A stretch of 64,000 nt of DNA from Gracilaria gracilis (taxonomy: Eukaryota > Rhodophyta > Florideophyceae > Gracilariales > Gracilariaceae), in NCBI GenBank assembly GCA_030374805.1, contig JARGSG010000214.1, forward strand, positions 372,001 through 436,000, read 5' to 3'. The notes under the pieces are model-generated. The model had not been told where the DNA came from and made no database searches. It saw nothing but the letters and a program-made list of their open reading frames with translations. Made by a program: the position numbers and the translations under genes. Positions 32,208 through 42,255 of the stretch are shown piece by piece. Numbering within the stretch: the first letter of the stretch is position 1; each line of letters begins with the position of its first letter.

Positions 32208-32630
32208 TTGGAGGGAGCGACGGAAAATGGAGAAGGGATAATTTCAAACGAGGGGGATGGTGTCGCGATGGTTCCCAAGAATCCTGTGGAGCTCCTCGCC
32301 AGTTTTGGAATGTTTACACCATCTGTTGAAGGGGGTGCGGATGCGCTGCTGAAGACTATGGTACAGAGTGAGTTGAAAGAAGTGAATTGGGAAGGAATTC
32401 GACAGGCCTCTCTCACAGAAAGATGCATATTAGAAGTGTGTGCGGATATGTGTCTAAGGCAGAGAATGAAGCAGACAATGAGTGATGTTGTGGTGGTGCG
32501 AAAGAGAAATACAAGGGATAAATTGTTTTTGTTGTTGGTTTATGATCTAATATGGAGAAGAACGAAAGTGGTAGGAGAAAATTCCGATGAAGTTGAACAG
32601 CAGCTGAGGGAAGCACAAGGAACATCCTGA
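32208..32630 (+). CDS. element protein A2, copy 2
   Basis: 140 codons, open, starting MEGATENGEGIISNEGDGVA. It aligns over its whole length with the copy-1 A2: MVPKNPVELLASFGMFTPSV, CLRQRMKQTMSDVVVVRKRN and LLVYDLIWRRTK. The frame is the same as A1 and the intergenic gap is 18 nt in both copies. Confidence 0.65.
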   Translation: MEGATENGEGIISNEGDGVAMVPKNPVELLASFGMFTPSVEGGADALLKTMVQSELKEVNWEGIRQASLTERCILEVCADMCLRQRMKQTMSDVVVVRKRNTRDKLFLLLVYDLIWRRTKVVGENSDEVEQQLREAQGTS

Positions 32631-33318
32631 GACTTGGTGCGAATGGAACACCCACCACGTCATGGTAGAGGAAGGCACCGCTTGATCGTTTGAAGTATTC
32701 GAAGGCTAAGAATGACGGGGATGAAATGGATACGAACGACGAGGACTTGTTCTTCAGAAGCACGTTAGGCGTAGAAGTGTTGAAGGACTTCAATGCGTAT
32801 GATGTTGAGGATAAAGAGGAAGGGACAGTAGTGGATGGCACGATACTGACACTTGCACGCTTAGACGCATGGATTTTGACGGTTGTCACTCTTGTTACTG
32901 CTCAATCTCCGAGAGGTGGGCAAAGGCAGAACAGTTCGCGGAGAAGTATGCGTAGTTATTATCTCTCTGTTTGAAAGAGTTGTTGGAAGAATTCCGGCAA
33001 CATGTACAGAGAGGTTATTCCAACGAGTTCCATTACTATGGGAGTGCAGCACATGAATGGACTGGAGTGCTGGGGAATGATATGAGGGAGTCTATGATAG
33101 CGCTTCAAACGCCCTCGAGCGGAAAGATATACCTAACGTGGCGTGAACGTTTCTTCGTTGAGAATGTGAGCAAGAGATTGGGATCAGTTACAGATTGTTT
33201 TATCGGAGAGTATGAGGAAAGGGACATGGATTTCAAGGAGATGGACATGCTGGGTTTTGGAAGTAGCACACCAGTGGGGAGAGGATTGCAACGTGGTGAC
33301 AATGAACAAGAAGAATGA
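32631..33318 (+). pseudogene. element protein A3, copy 2 (frameshifted)
   Basis: Three frames in succession. 32690-32974 has TLARLDAWILTVVTLVTAQ and RGGQRQ; 32971-33318 has ERFFVENVSKRLGSVTDCFI. Both align with A3 of copy 1. At least two frameshifts mean no intact product. Confidence 0.6.
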
Positions 33319-33469
33319 CTGGGAATCTCTTACTGTTCTACTTCTATACGGGGTTCTTCGGGTTCAGTTGGCTTTTGAACAGGCTCATGATAAAACCTAT
33401 TGATGTAGAATCGATGTTAGAACCATTGGAGTGTAGAAGAAAATGGCTGGGCTGGATAATTAGAACGAA

Positions 33470-36400
33470 CTATATGTACTGTTCCCTGTATTGCTGAACC
33501 AGAACCATTTCATACCAAGGGGTGAGATGTTCTGAGCTCTTTAGTTTTAAATGGGCAGGGAAGGGCACAGTGTGGTTTTGATCATCACTTGTAGCCCAAC
33601 TTAAAGATATGCATTGCAAAACTTTGTCCAAAGCTGTTGCGGGAGGCAATACCTCAAAATACCGAACGAATGCCGCTTCTGGAACAGAGCCCGAGTATTC
33701 GAGAACAGACACACGATGAAGAGCGACTACTTGCGCAACCCATGTTGCACCTTGTGCTCCTTTGACCAAGATGGTCGAGAATTTGGGCTTCCTGCTCGGT
33801 CCAAAAGCTGGAGAGGAAAACACCCTTTGGTCGGCAGGGTACTTGTCTCTACCTAGGACGATAGAATTGGACGAGGCCTCAAAATGTGGTAGAACGGGAA
33901 CCATACCATCTCTTACAACTGCTGAGTTCACGAGTGTTATTCTGATATTCTCCGGTAAGTGGGATATGTAGTTATCTTCGAGCGTCTCCTCAACCAGGCT
34001 GAAGAACGGCGGAAGTGCTTGTTCCCCAATTTGGTCTAGAATGGAGATTGTATCATTATCCTGGAGGTCTTTCTTAGTATCAGATTGCCTCAGTGAGGAT
34101 GAGGAGAGCCACCTAACGTAGTGTCGAAGTTGTCCCATGGTTATCGAACGACCCTTCTTCGTAAATGGAGAAAGTTTAATAGGAGGTATTCGGGAAGCGT
34201 ATGGTGCGCGTGCCATGCCTTCTTGGAGATTATCACTAATCAATTCCTTTCTCACATTTTCATGGTCGATAGAGCGAATGGTTTCCTGCACAGCCGTTGC
34301 CGTTCTTCTCGACGTTCGCCGATAATGCCTTTTGAATAAGAGCTGGGCATGCTCATATATCCCTGCATCGTAGTATTGGATACCTCCTAGACGTCTGATA
34401 TCCTCGACGAGATGGTCAAGAAGATGAAACTTCAACGTTCCAAGTCTAGAGGGGTGGAAGTCGGCTAATTTTATGGTCGTACATTGTTTGAAGGCTGTAA
34501 TATGGGCCTGGAAAGCTAAGAGAGAGCTTTCGTTCCAGTGTGGTTCTCGATTGTACCTCAAAATGGCGCCGACCAAGTCTGTGTATTGTGTGAAGGTGGT
34601 TAGGATAGGTGCTGTTTCATGTTCTCCACAACATGTATCAAAGAAAGCGCCTATGAATGGGAAAACCATGTCCAGTGCTTTGTGGTTCTTTGCCTCCAGC
34701 ATTCCGCAAAGACCTTCGTTGGTGAATATACCGTTGAGAGACTTGCCTTTTTCTTGTGTAAAAAGTCTATGTACAAGCCTCTAGTGGGGAAGTCCCTTTC
34801 CATGGTGGCGAGGATGGCGTTTGCATGGTTTAGAAGTTGCGTGCGAACTGCTCGGGAGGAGCGCGGTGCAGATGCCCCCATGGTTGTTGACAGCGTGTGT
34901 GACTGAAGTCGCTCATTGGTGGCTGTTTTAATGAGCTTTGATATGCCAAGATGAAGGTTATGCAACGGTTCGAAGGAAAAGAGGCTGTAAGGAGAAAGTC
35001 CTGGGATCAAACGAAGGATGAAAGGGCTTTCTAGAAAATATGGGGTAAGAGATACGGAGTTGGAGCGCACCAGAGAATCTGCCTGAGCTCTTCTGTCTCT
35101 AGCTCGACGGGGACGTCGTTCAAGGTCTTCTTGCTCTGCATTTTTCACGACTGCGGAATATGTTTTCCTTCGTCGTTTTGTTTGGTTCTGTGTGCGCGAA
35201 GAGAAAGAGGTAGGCACATCACTAGATAAAGCTGAACTGTGGCACCTGGCATCTGTGACAGGGGCGTTCGGTCTTTTTCCTATGAAGAATAGACAGAATA
35301 TCCTTTGCTTCAGGTATGTCTGCGAAGTGACTTGCCAACAGTGGATGGCATACCCGATGAGCTTTGTTTTTCCCGGTGAACTCAATTCCGTTCAATGCAA
35401 GGTTTAGAATAGGCTCTAGAATACGACGAAGGGAGTGATGCAGAATCTGCATCCTCGCATCGCGGATAGATTTGTTGGAAACGAAAGGCATAGCATCTGC
35501 ATGCGACGAAGAAACTTCTTCGAGAGCTGTAGTGAAGTACGCAACTACCGTGAGGTCCTCGCGGATACATTTGAGGCGTAGATGGTCGGAAAAGTTGAGG
35601 AAAATGAGGTGAAGGGGATAGGCGGTGACCGAAGTTTGCTTTAGAGTTGTTGAACACTTATCGGTGTACACCTGCAGAAGACCTACGAAAGATTCACTGA
35701 AACTTATTTCTTGAGTATGCCAAGCTATTATATTATCCAAGGAGCCCATGACCATTTCCTCCAGCTTGGAGGTGGCGTCTCTTGCGAGAGTTGTCGACAT
35801 GGGATGAGAAATTTTCGCGGAGTGGGTCTGGTGGATAGGATGGAAGAAGGTTTTTTCGCTGTTAGCCAACTGGAGCTGCTTGAGGACGGTCTCAATTGGG
35901 TCTCTCGTGTAGAGGGTGGCGCTGAACTTGCATCCTTGTGGGGAGATAGAGGTTCGTTTGGATCCATCGCTGGAAGCATATCGTTCGAAAATAACGTTCT
36001 TGAGTTCCGTACAGCGCTTGGAACTTGTGATGGTTTCGTTGAAGCGCTTCTGCGAGAAGCAGGGGTTCCGAAGAATACCAATGAGCTCGTCTGCCTCACG
36101 GTGACCAAGGTTGAAGGCTACGGAAGCGAGACAGACGGTAAGATTATCCATGTGAAGAGCGCCGAGCGACTCTTCGGAAGGTGGAGGAGTAGAGTCGTTT
36201 CCAATTGAGGTTTCAAAGGGTGGGGGAGAGGGTGACGCAGGTTTAGAAATCGACTCAATTCGGTCTGGTTCCGGAACTTCCGGTGGAATGGAGACCTCCA
36301 TTTATTTGGTAGAGAAAGACTCGGCAGTACGGCAGGGGATTGTAACGGTTTCCGAAGAAGAAGAGTTTGGAGGTGGGGCAGATAAGTTGAAACGCTTGCT

Positions 36401-36595
36401 CCGTCGAATGCTGTGCTCACCGTATGGAATGGCTTTGTGACGGTGAGGACACCGACTGACGTGTCTCTGAAGCGACAACACTCCTCGCGCCATGAATGGA
36501 CAACCGTGCTGTTTGTGCTTGCAGTAGTAAACCATAATGGATAGAAAGGGCTGAGAAGAGGAAGGAAAGAAGCACGGAAGAGAAGCGGAAGACAA
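33470..36595 (-). pseudogene. element protein B: Plavaka/CACTA-like transposase, copy 2
   Basis: The finger is in the frame 36595-36302 (likely ATG 36,535, MVYYCKHKQHGCPFMARGVL): C-x6-C-x12-H-x3-C, ending SRCP. A TAA then directly abuts an in-frame ATG at 36,301. That frame (to 35222) has FNLGHREADELIGILRNPCF, GLLQVYTDKCSTTLKQTSV, AYPLHLIFLNFSDHLRLKCI and SHFADIPEAKDILSILH. Frame 2 (35385-34651) has FEPLHNLHLGISKLIKTATN. Frame 3 (34702-33470, 410 codons) has GTLKFHLLDHLVEDIRRLGG, YEHAQLLFKRHYRRTSRRT and the C-terminal domain ending VLVQQYREQYI. Y-T-D-K and A-D-I-P-E supply the expected acidic residues. Two frameshifts break it. Confidence 0.8.
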
Positions 36596-37200
36596 AATAA
36601 CGGTGGGGAGGATGCTGAGGACAGGGGAAGGAGTGGAGAATAGATTTGACTTTAAATCACGTGCTTTTGTTCAAAAGGGGAACGCATGGACATGTCGACC
36701 TTGGCGACAGGGTTCAAACTTGATTATCCACCACTGAAAATAATTCTGTGGACTGACAACGATTTATCTGTACACTTGTCCGATCTCGGCCGACGACGCG
36801 CAAAATTCTCTGTGGCCTCGCCTCCTCCATAAACTGGGATCGTCGTCTGGGGCAGCGTCCCAGTTGATGCTGATGTAGGTCACTGGCTTCTGGTGCGTTT
36901 GAAAACGACGTTCTCTCCCTTTTTCATCCGAAGCTGACTACGTTTTTTCATTGCGCTTCGACGAAGGCGATATTTGCTCCGTTTCGTTCTGTTTCTCGCG
37001 CGCGGTGCGCAAAAAATGATTGATGCTTTCCGAAAGAGTTCTTTCACTTCCTAATCACATGATGTCGGACATCATGCGATTAGGAAGTTGAACGAACCAT
37101 TTCGGAGAATCTTCTTTTGCTGGGGTGCGGGCGTTTGGGTTCTTTGGTAAGGTTATTCTTCCACGCTTCATACTTCTGAACCAACTACTAATGTTGCTGA
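36596..37200. other. spacer after the element
   Basis: No gene recognised. It contains the long hairpin at 37,030-37,105. Confidence 0.4.
37030..37105. repeat. 76-bp inverted repeat hairpin
   Basis: CCGAAAGAGTTCTTTCACTT...CATGATGTC pairs with GACATCATG...AAGTTGAACGAACCATTTCGG. The arms are about 37 bp with five or so mismatches and a 1-nt loop. It stands apart from the 29-31 kb hairpin family. Confidence 0.75.
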
Positions 37201-37337
37201 AACGATGCGGAACTGGTCTCTACAGAAGAATTCGTAATGGTATGTTCGGGAAAACGAGGTTGGTCACTTAATGCTTCGTTTCTGACATTTTAAGCGGAAT
37301 TGTATTCCTTCGCAGGTAAACGCTTCTCGATATGCAT

Positions 37338-37402
37338 CTGCGCGTAGTCTAATGGTCAGCGAGTCCGTCACGTGTGCGAGGCAGCATGATTGATTCTGAA
37401 TG
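37338..37402 (+). other. tRNA-like segment, degenerate
   Basis: TAGTCTAATGGTCAGCG fits a RNA polymerase III A box and the D-arm of tRNA-Asp; CCGTCAC would be an anticodon loop with GTC. The T-loop (GATTGATTC) lacks the invariant C and the anticodon stem pairs poorly. The second unit has TTGGTCTAATAGTGG at 37,888. It may be tRNA-derived or chance. Confidence 0.3.
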
Positions 37403-37518
37403 GTAAGTTGTCTATGTTTTAATTGCGGGTTGGTTTCTTTCTGGCTTGCTTCTGACATGCTCTTCATCATTTTGTTGCTAAAGAGGTAAAGGAATGTTTC
37501 TTATGATGCCTGTTTTGT

Positions 37519-37581
37519 GACTATACGATTATGCGGATGTTCAACGGTGGCAGCGTTGACCATCCGCATACTCCTATAGTC
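37519..37581. repeat. 63-bp imperfect hairpin in tandem unit 1 only
   Basis: GACTATACGATTATGCGGAT...TCAACG pairs with CGTTGACCATCCGCATACTC...ATAGTC around GTGGCAG. The corresponding site of unit 2 (about 38,060) keeps the left arm but lacks the right arm. Confidence 0.65.
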
Positions 37582-38967
37582 GCAGTGCCTCAATCTCTTG
37601 AATGCGTTCATGTTCTTGGTACGTCTTGTTGAAATAGTGTGTTGGGAAACGCGTTTCTAAGTATTCAAAACTGTTGTTTGATCTTCTTCGCCGTTGAACA
37701 CAGGTACTGTTCAGCGCGAGCACTGTGGCACGATGCGGAATGGTTTTGTACAGAAGACTGCGTAATGGTAAGTTTAAACTTTGGGAAAGTGAGATTGGTC
37801 ACTTTCTGCTTTGTTTATGACATTTGAAGCGGCATTGTATTGATTCACAGGTAAGCGATTTCGATGCGATTTCATACGACGTTGGTCTAATAGTGGGCAC
37901 GTGCATTACGTCTACGAGGCAGAACGAGTGATTCTTAATGGTAAGTTGGCTATGTTTTCATGGCATGCCGGTTTCTTCTTGGTTTCATTCTGACATGTTT
38001 TCCATCATTTCATTGCTTAACAGGTAAAGGTTTGTTTCATATGCTGCCCGTGTTGCGACTAGGATAATATGGGGATGGTCAACGGTGCCTCAATCTCTTG
38101 AATGCGTTCATGTTATTGGTGCGTCTTGTTGATCTACTCTGTCTGGGAACTGCGTTTTTCAGTAGTCTAACTTGTTGTTTCATTTTCTTTGCCGTTGAAC
38201 ACAGGGAGCTCATGGTGGTACTACTGAGGTTTTTCTTAGAAACAGATAGCACTCTGATACGCGGTACGTTTCTCACAAGAGTAATACTCTACACTCCAGA
38301 TTGGGAATACTGACAACTCGCTTCCTTTCCGATCCCAATACAGATAAAACTAATTTCGAACGTTTTGCGAGGCGGTGAGCGCTACGTGAGATGAGCGAAC
38401 TGAAATGCGACGCACGAACCGAGTAGTACAGTATCACAATAAGGCGTTTCGTCTCATTGCGGTACTGCAGTTCGCAAGTCGGCTCGCATTCTCTGCGAAA
38501 AAGCTCGCGCAGAGCGCCGTTCAATGGTGCTGGCGAGCATGAACCGGGCGAGTTTGACGCTCGCCGATGCCATTGAATAGAGCTCTGCTAATATACTGAA
38601 TAGGGATTAGAATACCGATTACGATAGGCATCAGATAGGTGAATAGATACAAATAAAGGAAACTCTGGTTGAATAGGAAGCATCGGAACTAGCGCTACTA
38701 TTCCATAGGGTGGATGCGAGTATTCCACTTATTGAGACGTTTAATTTGCACCCAATGTGGAAACAGAAACTGTGCTTGGTGGGAAACTGCGTAGTTAATC
38801 TTGGCAGAGCAAACTAGCGCGACCGGAATACCACGGAGTATTTCCTGCGGACCGATACTGGGCGACCCAAGCAATTTTCTGCAAAATTTGGAAAAGCAGC
38901 GCGAGGCAATTTTCCAAAAAATTTACTGGACGACCTTTGCCAAATTCTGCGCGACCCTTCCCAAAAA

Positions 38968-39204
38968 CTAGCATTTACAGAACCCAGACGTAGTGTTCCT
39001 TCTGCCACAAAAGCGCTCTCCGTCCCATTCGCCGTACAGAAACGGACTGTTGAGCAGTGACAACGGCGGAGCGCATGCAAGCTGCTCGCCCGCGCAGTCC
39101 TTCGCCGCATCATCAAACAAGCAGTACGACTGGTACTCCACAATGGCATGAGCGGGAAACGGCAGGACTTTCGAGCGCACTGTTAGGTATGTCTTACTCA
39201 TCAT
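38968..39204 (-). pseudogene. Cys-rich extracellular-loop-like fragment
   Basis: A 78-codon frame: FPAHAIVEYQSYCLFDDAAK, CAPPLSLLNSPFLYGEWDGE and FCGRRNTTSGF. Paired cysteines and aromatic residues look like the first lumenal loop of an RND/Patched-type protein. It is on the same strand as the Dispatched-like pseudogene at 25.5-27.4 kb and could be its displaced upstream part. No firm family match. An AACTAGCA element remnant directly follows. Confidence 0.35.
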
Positions 39205-39320
39205 ATGACCGCCTTCTTGGAGCTCCTTAAGTGACGATCAGAGCCAGATGGCGGGGTACGAAGGCGTGCACGACGACACTCTTCGGATATCTTCAGACTT
39301 CTTCTCCTGTGGGGCCACGG

Positions 39321-39536
39321 GTCAACTCCGGAGCAAAGCTCAGTACGGAGGGTCAACCTGGGCAGGGATCAACTCCGGTGCAGAGCTCATTACGGAGGGT
39401 CAACCTGTCAACTCCTGAGCACAGCTCGGTACGGAGGGTCAACCTAGGCCGACAGGGATCAACTCCGGAGCAGAGTTCACTACGGAGGGTCAACCTGTCA
39501 ACTCTGGAGCAGGGCTCAGTACGGAGGGTCAACCTG
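39321..39536 (+). repeat. five copies of a 40-bp tandem repeat
   Basis: Units start at 39,321, 39,368, 39,407, 39,458 and 39,497; each runs GTCAACTCCGGAGCAGAGCT then CAGTACGGAGGGTCAACCTG. They are arranged as single-spacer-pair-spacer-pair, with GGCAGGG-like spacers. The repeat stays open within a plus frame (39231-39638), but it shows no protein-level signature of its own. Confidence 0.85.
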
Positions 39537-39639
39537 TGCCCAACTCCATGGCGGAACATACAATTGTCGACAACAAGTACCGTCGGTAACTTAATTTACC
39601 AGGTCCAAAAAATTACCGTTTCAATTTGTAACAGGTAGG

Positions 39640-40190
39640 TGCAAAGTTGCATGGTTTGTCGACAAGTATGGGTACATGCGAGTGCCACCGTATATGTTTG
39701 CACTGCAACCATATATGGTGGCACTCTCATGTGCTGCCGCCCTCGCTTCCACCTCCGCCTCTTCCACACCTTCCAGCGTCGCCGCCGCCCGTTCTCGCAT
39801 GCCGCTACGCCACACGCGCATTTCACTTCATCTCCACTTCCTCTTCCGCCTCCGTCGCGCTGCCCAGTCGCATTGCGCGCCTGCACGGTGTGCAACCCCC
39901 ACCATTCCCACCACTTCCTTTTCCGCCGCCGCCGCCGCCAGGCACGCCATCCACTCCATCGCTGCCGCAGTCGCCGCTCCCCAACTACGCGCCACCGCCC
40001 CCGCCGCGCAAGCGCCAGCAGTACACCGCTTCTACCATAGCCCCCCTTGCATTCACCACGGTCGCGTCCGCCTCCACCGCACCGCCGTCCTTCTCGCCGC
40101 GCCGCGGTTCCCTGTGACTTTGCGATGGATATTGATCGCGTAACGTTGGAGCACTTCTCGCCCGTGGAACTCTAGCTTTTAATCTTAGGT
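39640..40190. other. Pro/Ser/Arg-rich low-complexity sequence
   Basis: All three plus frames are open for about 400 bp because of C-rich composition, so I do not call a gene. TATGTTTGCACTGCAACCAT and its inverted neighbours around 39,690-39,720 form a small palindrome. Confidence 0.4.
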
Positions 40191-40200
40191 CCCACATTAC

Positions 40201-40803
40201 TTAGACACTGGCATGCGCACGACATGGTGCCCCATTATTTGAAGCGCAGAACTGGCAAACTCCACTGCCAACGCCGGTCGAATTGAATGACTCCGTTGAG
40301 AAGCCCGCACGCTCGCGCTTGCGCTCGTTTCGGCTAGCACCTTGGAAATTGTTCTGATTGCGAAACAGATGCTCAATTTGACCCACATATGGCGCATCCA
40401 TCGCTTTTACGTCGCTGGAAAGCTTCAAAAAGGCTCTCATGATCCGTTTCGTATCCCCTTCTAGACTTGCAATGGTTTTCTCAGTGGAATTAAGCTCCTC
40501 TTGTAACTTCGTAATACCAGATTCTAAATCGTTCTTGACTTGCTCAATCTTCTCATCGACTTCTTTCCTTACGGCCGCCATTGCTTCTTCGAGTTCCACT
40601 TGTTTGGTGGGCTTTGCCACCTTTTCGATCATTTCGTTGACGATGTGCTTTGAGTGAGGCGAAAAGGCGTCGATGCGTTCCGCTAATTCACTTGCGGTGT
40701 TTGCATGCGTGGGAGGGGAAGGCATTGTAGAATGACGAGAAAGTAGGCGTGACGTTGGAAGACCTTGGGGGAGACGTATGGGCCTGGCTACGGTGAGTTG
40801 CAC
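40201..40803 (-). CDS. small coiled-coil protein, intact ORF
   Basis: 200 codons, no stop. The first ATG gives a basic, Ser/Arg-containing leader (MQLTVARPIRLPQGLPTSRL) that could be an organelle-targeting peptide; the second ATG (40,725, MPSPPTHANTASELAER) is the alternative start. Residues ~60-150 are a continuous heptad-like helix (LEEAMAAVRKEVDEKIEQVK, LQEELNSTEKTIASLEGDTK). The C-terminus has CQFCASNNGAPCRAH, a possible metal-binding cluster. No family was recognised. It is one of the few uninterrupted genes here. Confidence 0.6.
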   Translation of the reverse strand: MQLTVARPIRLPQGLPTSRLLSRHSTMPSPPTHANTASELAERIDAFSPHSKHIVNEMIEKVAKPTKQVELEEAMAAVRKEVDEKIEQVKNDLESGITKLQEELNSTEKTIASLEGDTKRIMRAFLKLSSDVKAMDAPYVGQIEHLFRNQNNFQGASRNERKRERAGFSTESFNSTGVGSGVCQFCASNNGAPCRAHASV

Positions 40804-41270
40804 TGATAATCCGGATTTCCACGATGGAGTTTAAATAGACAAGTCTGGGTAAGCTTATCTCTACACCACGCTAGTGTTATTTTCGTTCCGTTACGTGGAG
40901 CAGGCTCGATCGTGCTCCACACTGTAAAAATTCCTGCTACAGTCGTCTAGACCATCCAGCAAAGCTCAATCGCCACGCAATAGTGGTATCAATGGGCTGA
41001 GCGTGCGTATGAACAATAAGCGCTCAAAAAGAGTGTCATATAAGGGTTAACGCTCTCGTACCAAATTCAGGAAATTGTACGTGACCTCGCGTACGAACAA
41101 TCGTTTGTCGCTGTAAAAAATCTCTAACAGAAACTGCAATAGACCGGTCTGAACAGCTTCACAGTCAAAGGTAGCCTGGGAAACCGCCGGTTGTTGCGAC
41201 GGTAGAGTCGTTTAGATTCGAAGAACGAGAGCGAATAAGAAAATTACAATTTACAAGTTGAATTGTTACG
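40804..41270. other. intergenic, nothing recognised
   Basis: Upstream region of the coiled-coil gene. No frame or repeat identified. Confidence 0.4.
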
Positions 41271-42245
41271 CGCCCATCGCTAATTTGGCTTCGCATAGCC
41301 CTGCCGTGCGGCGTGCGTGTGCCGCGCGTGCGCCGATCGTGAGCCGCGCGTGCGCGCTTCCCGCCGTGCCGGCTCTCCTACCGCCACCGCGCGCGTGCCA
41401 ACCGCTACCGCCGCATGATTACGTGGCGTGTGCGCACGTGCGTGGCAACGATACAGTGGCGCCGAGCGCGCACAAACATGCGTGTCAATTTGGCTCGCAA
41501 TTTGAACATGACAGCGAGTGCGCGCGCGCGCTCGCGCGTCCCCCATCCGACCATAGCGGCTGTTGGCACACCAGCGCCCAGCGCATCGACCTCTGCCGTC
41601 ACCGAGCGCCTATTAGCACCTGTAATGAGCAAGCGAGAAACGCCACCACACCACCGAACGACCAGCACACGCACTGCACAGGGGCGCGCAAACGAGCACG
41701 CGCACGCGCTTGCGCGTACCACCGAGCGCGCACGCCGCCGTTTGCGTGGCCGTGCGCGCGCGTTGGCGCGGAAGCACTGTTACCGTAACATGGCGTTTGC
41801 TACCGTTGGTACATGGACGCCTTTCGAGAATGTGGCGCGTAAAGCGCCATCGGCGCGCTTCCACCGCTGCGACGGCGATGGGTACATCACTCGCGGCCGA
41901 AGCGCAGCGTGGCTGCGAGAGAGCGAGCGCGGAGCGTGGCGGCGGCAGTGATGGTTTACTTTTCGGTCGGTTTTCGCTCGCGCCTTGCTCGCTCGCTGAG
42001 CATTAGTCAGTGTGAGCGGCGGATCGAACGCGTGCAATCGCTGAACAGTGCCTCGCGCCCGCGCAGCCAGCGGCGCAAGCATCGCACGTGTCGGGCACAG
42101 GTTGCGCGAGCGTCACTTGCGCTGTAAAATTTGCGCGCGTCTGGGTCACGCCGATCGTTTGCGTCGTTCAAATCGCGCGCTTGAGCAGTGGTTGCGCGCG
42201 ACGCGTCGCCGCTTTCACCCGCTGTGATCGCCGCGCACACTTTGT
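41270..42245. repeat. GC-rich CpG/alternating purine-pyrimidine block
   Basis: Dense CGCGCG, GCGCGT and CACGCG runs, with several overlapping long frames on both strands that are Arg/Ala/His-rich and carry no motif. Composition differs sharply from both neighbours. The Nup155 pseudogene stops at its right boundary. Confidence 0.6.
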
Positions 42246-42255
42246 ATAGCTTGTT

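Larger units (their letters stand above)
31002..36595. mobile_element. convergent two-gene CACTA/Plavaka-like element, copy 2
   Basis: Same arrangement as at 14.9-20.2 kb: A module on the plus strand (31002-33318) and transposase B on the minus strand (36595-33470), stops about 150 bp apart. Protein similarity between copies is clear but diverged, so these are different subfamilies rather than a recent duplication. The ends were not found. Confidence 0.78.
37203..38220. repeat. tandem ~0.5-kb duplication with intron-like signals
   Basis: GATGCGGAA...ACAGAAGA...CGTAATGGTA occurs at 37,204 and 37,732, and CAATCTCTTGAATGCGTTCA at 37,591 and 38,091, giving a period of 500-528 bp. Each unit holds ATG|GTAAGT-type donors (37,239; 37,402; 37,767; 37,939) and CAG or AG acceptors before GTAA (37,316; 37,491; 37,851; 38,022; also GAACACAG at 37,702 and 38,205), spaced 75-95 nt apart. 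This would make short introns and short exons. The exons have only short frames. Confidence 0.6.

Noticed and set aside
37338..37402. Functional tRNA-Asp gene
   Set aside because: The anticodon stem does not pair well, the invariant T-loop C is missing, and the unit is duplicated with further decay.
39639..40143. Three overlapping Pro/Ser-rich ORFs
   Set aside because: Three open plus frames over the same C-rich stretch indicate low complexity rather than a gene.
41258..41951. Arg/Ala/His-rich ORFs in the GC block
   Set aside because: All frames on both strands are open because of composition; none has motifs or normal codon usage.
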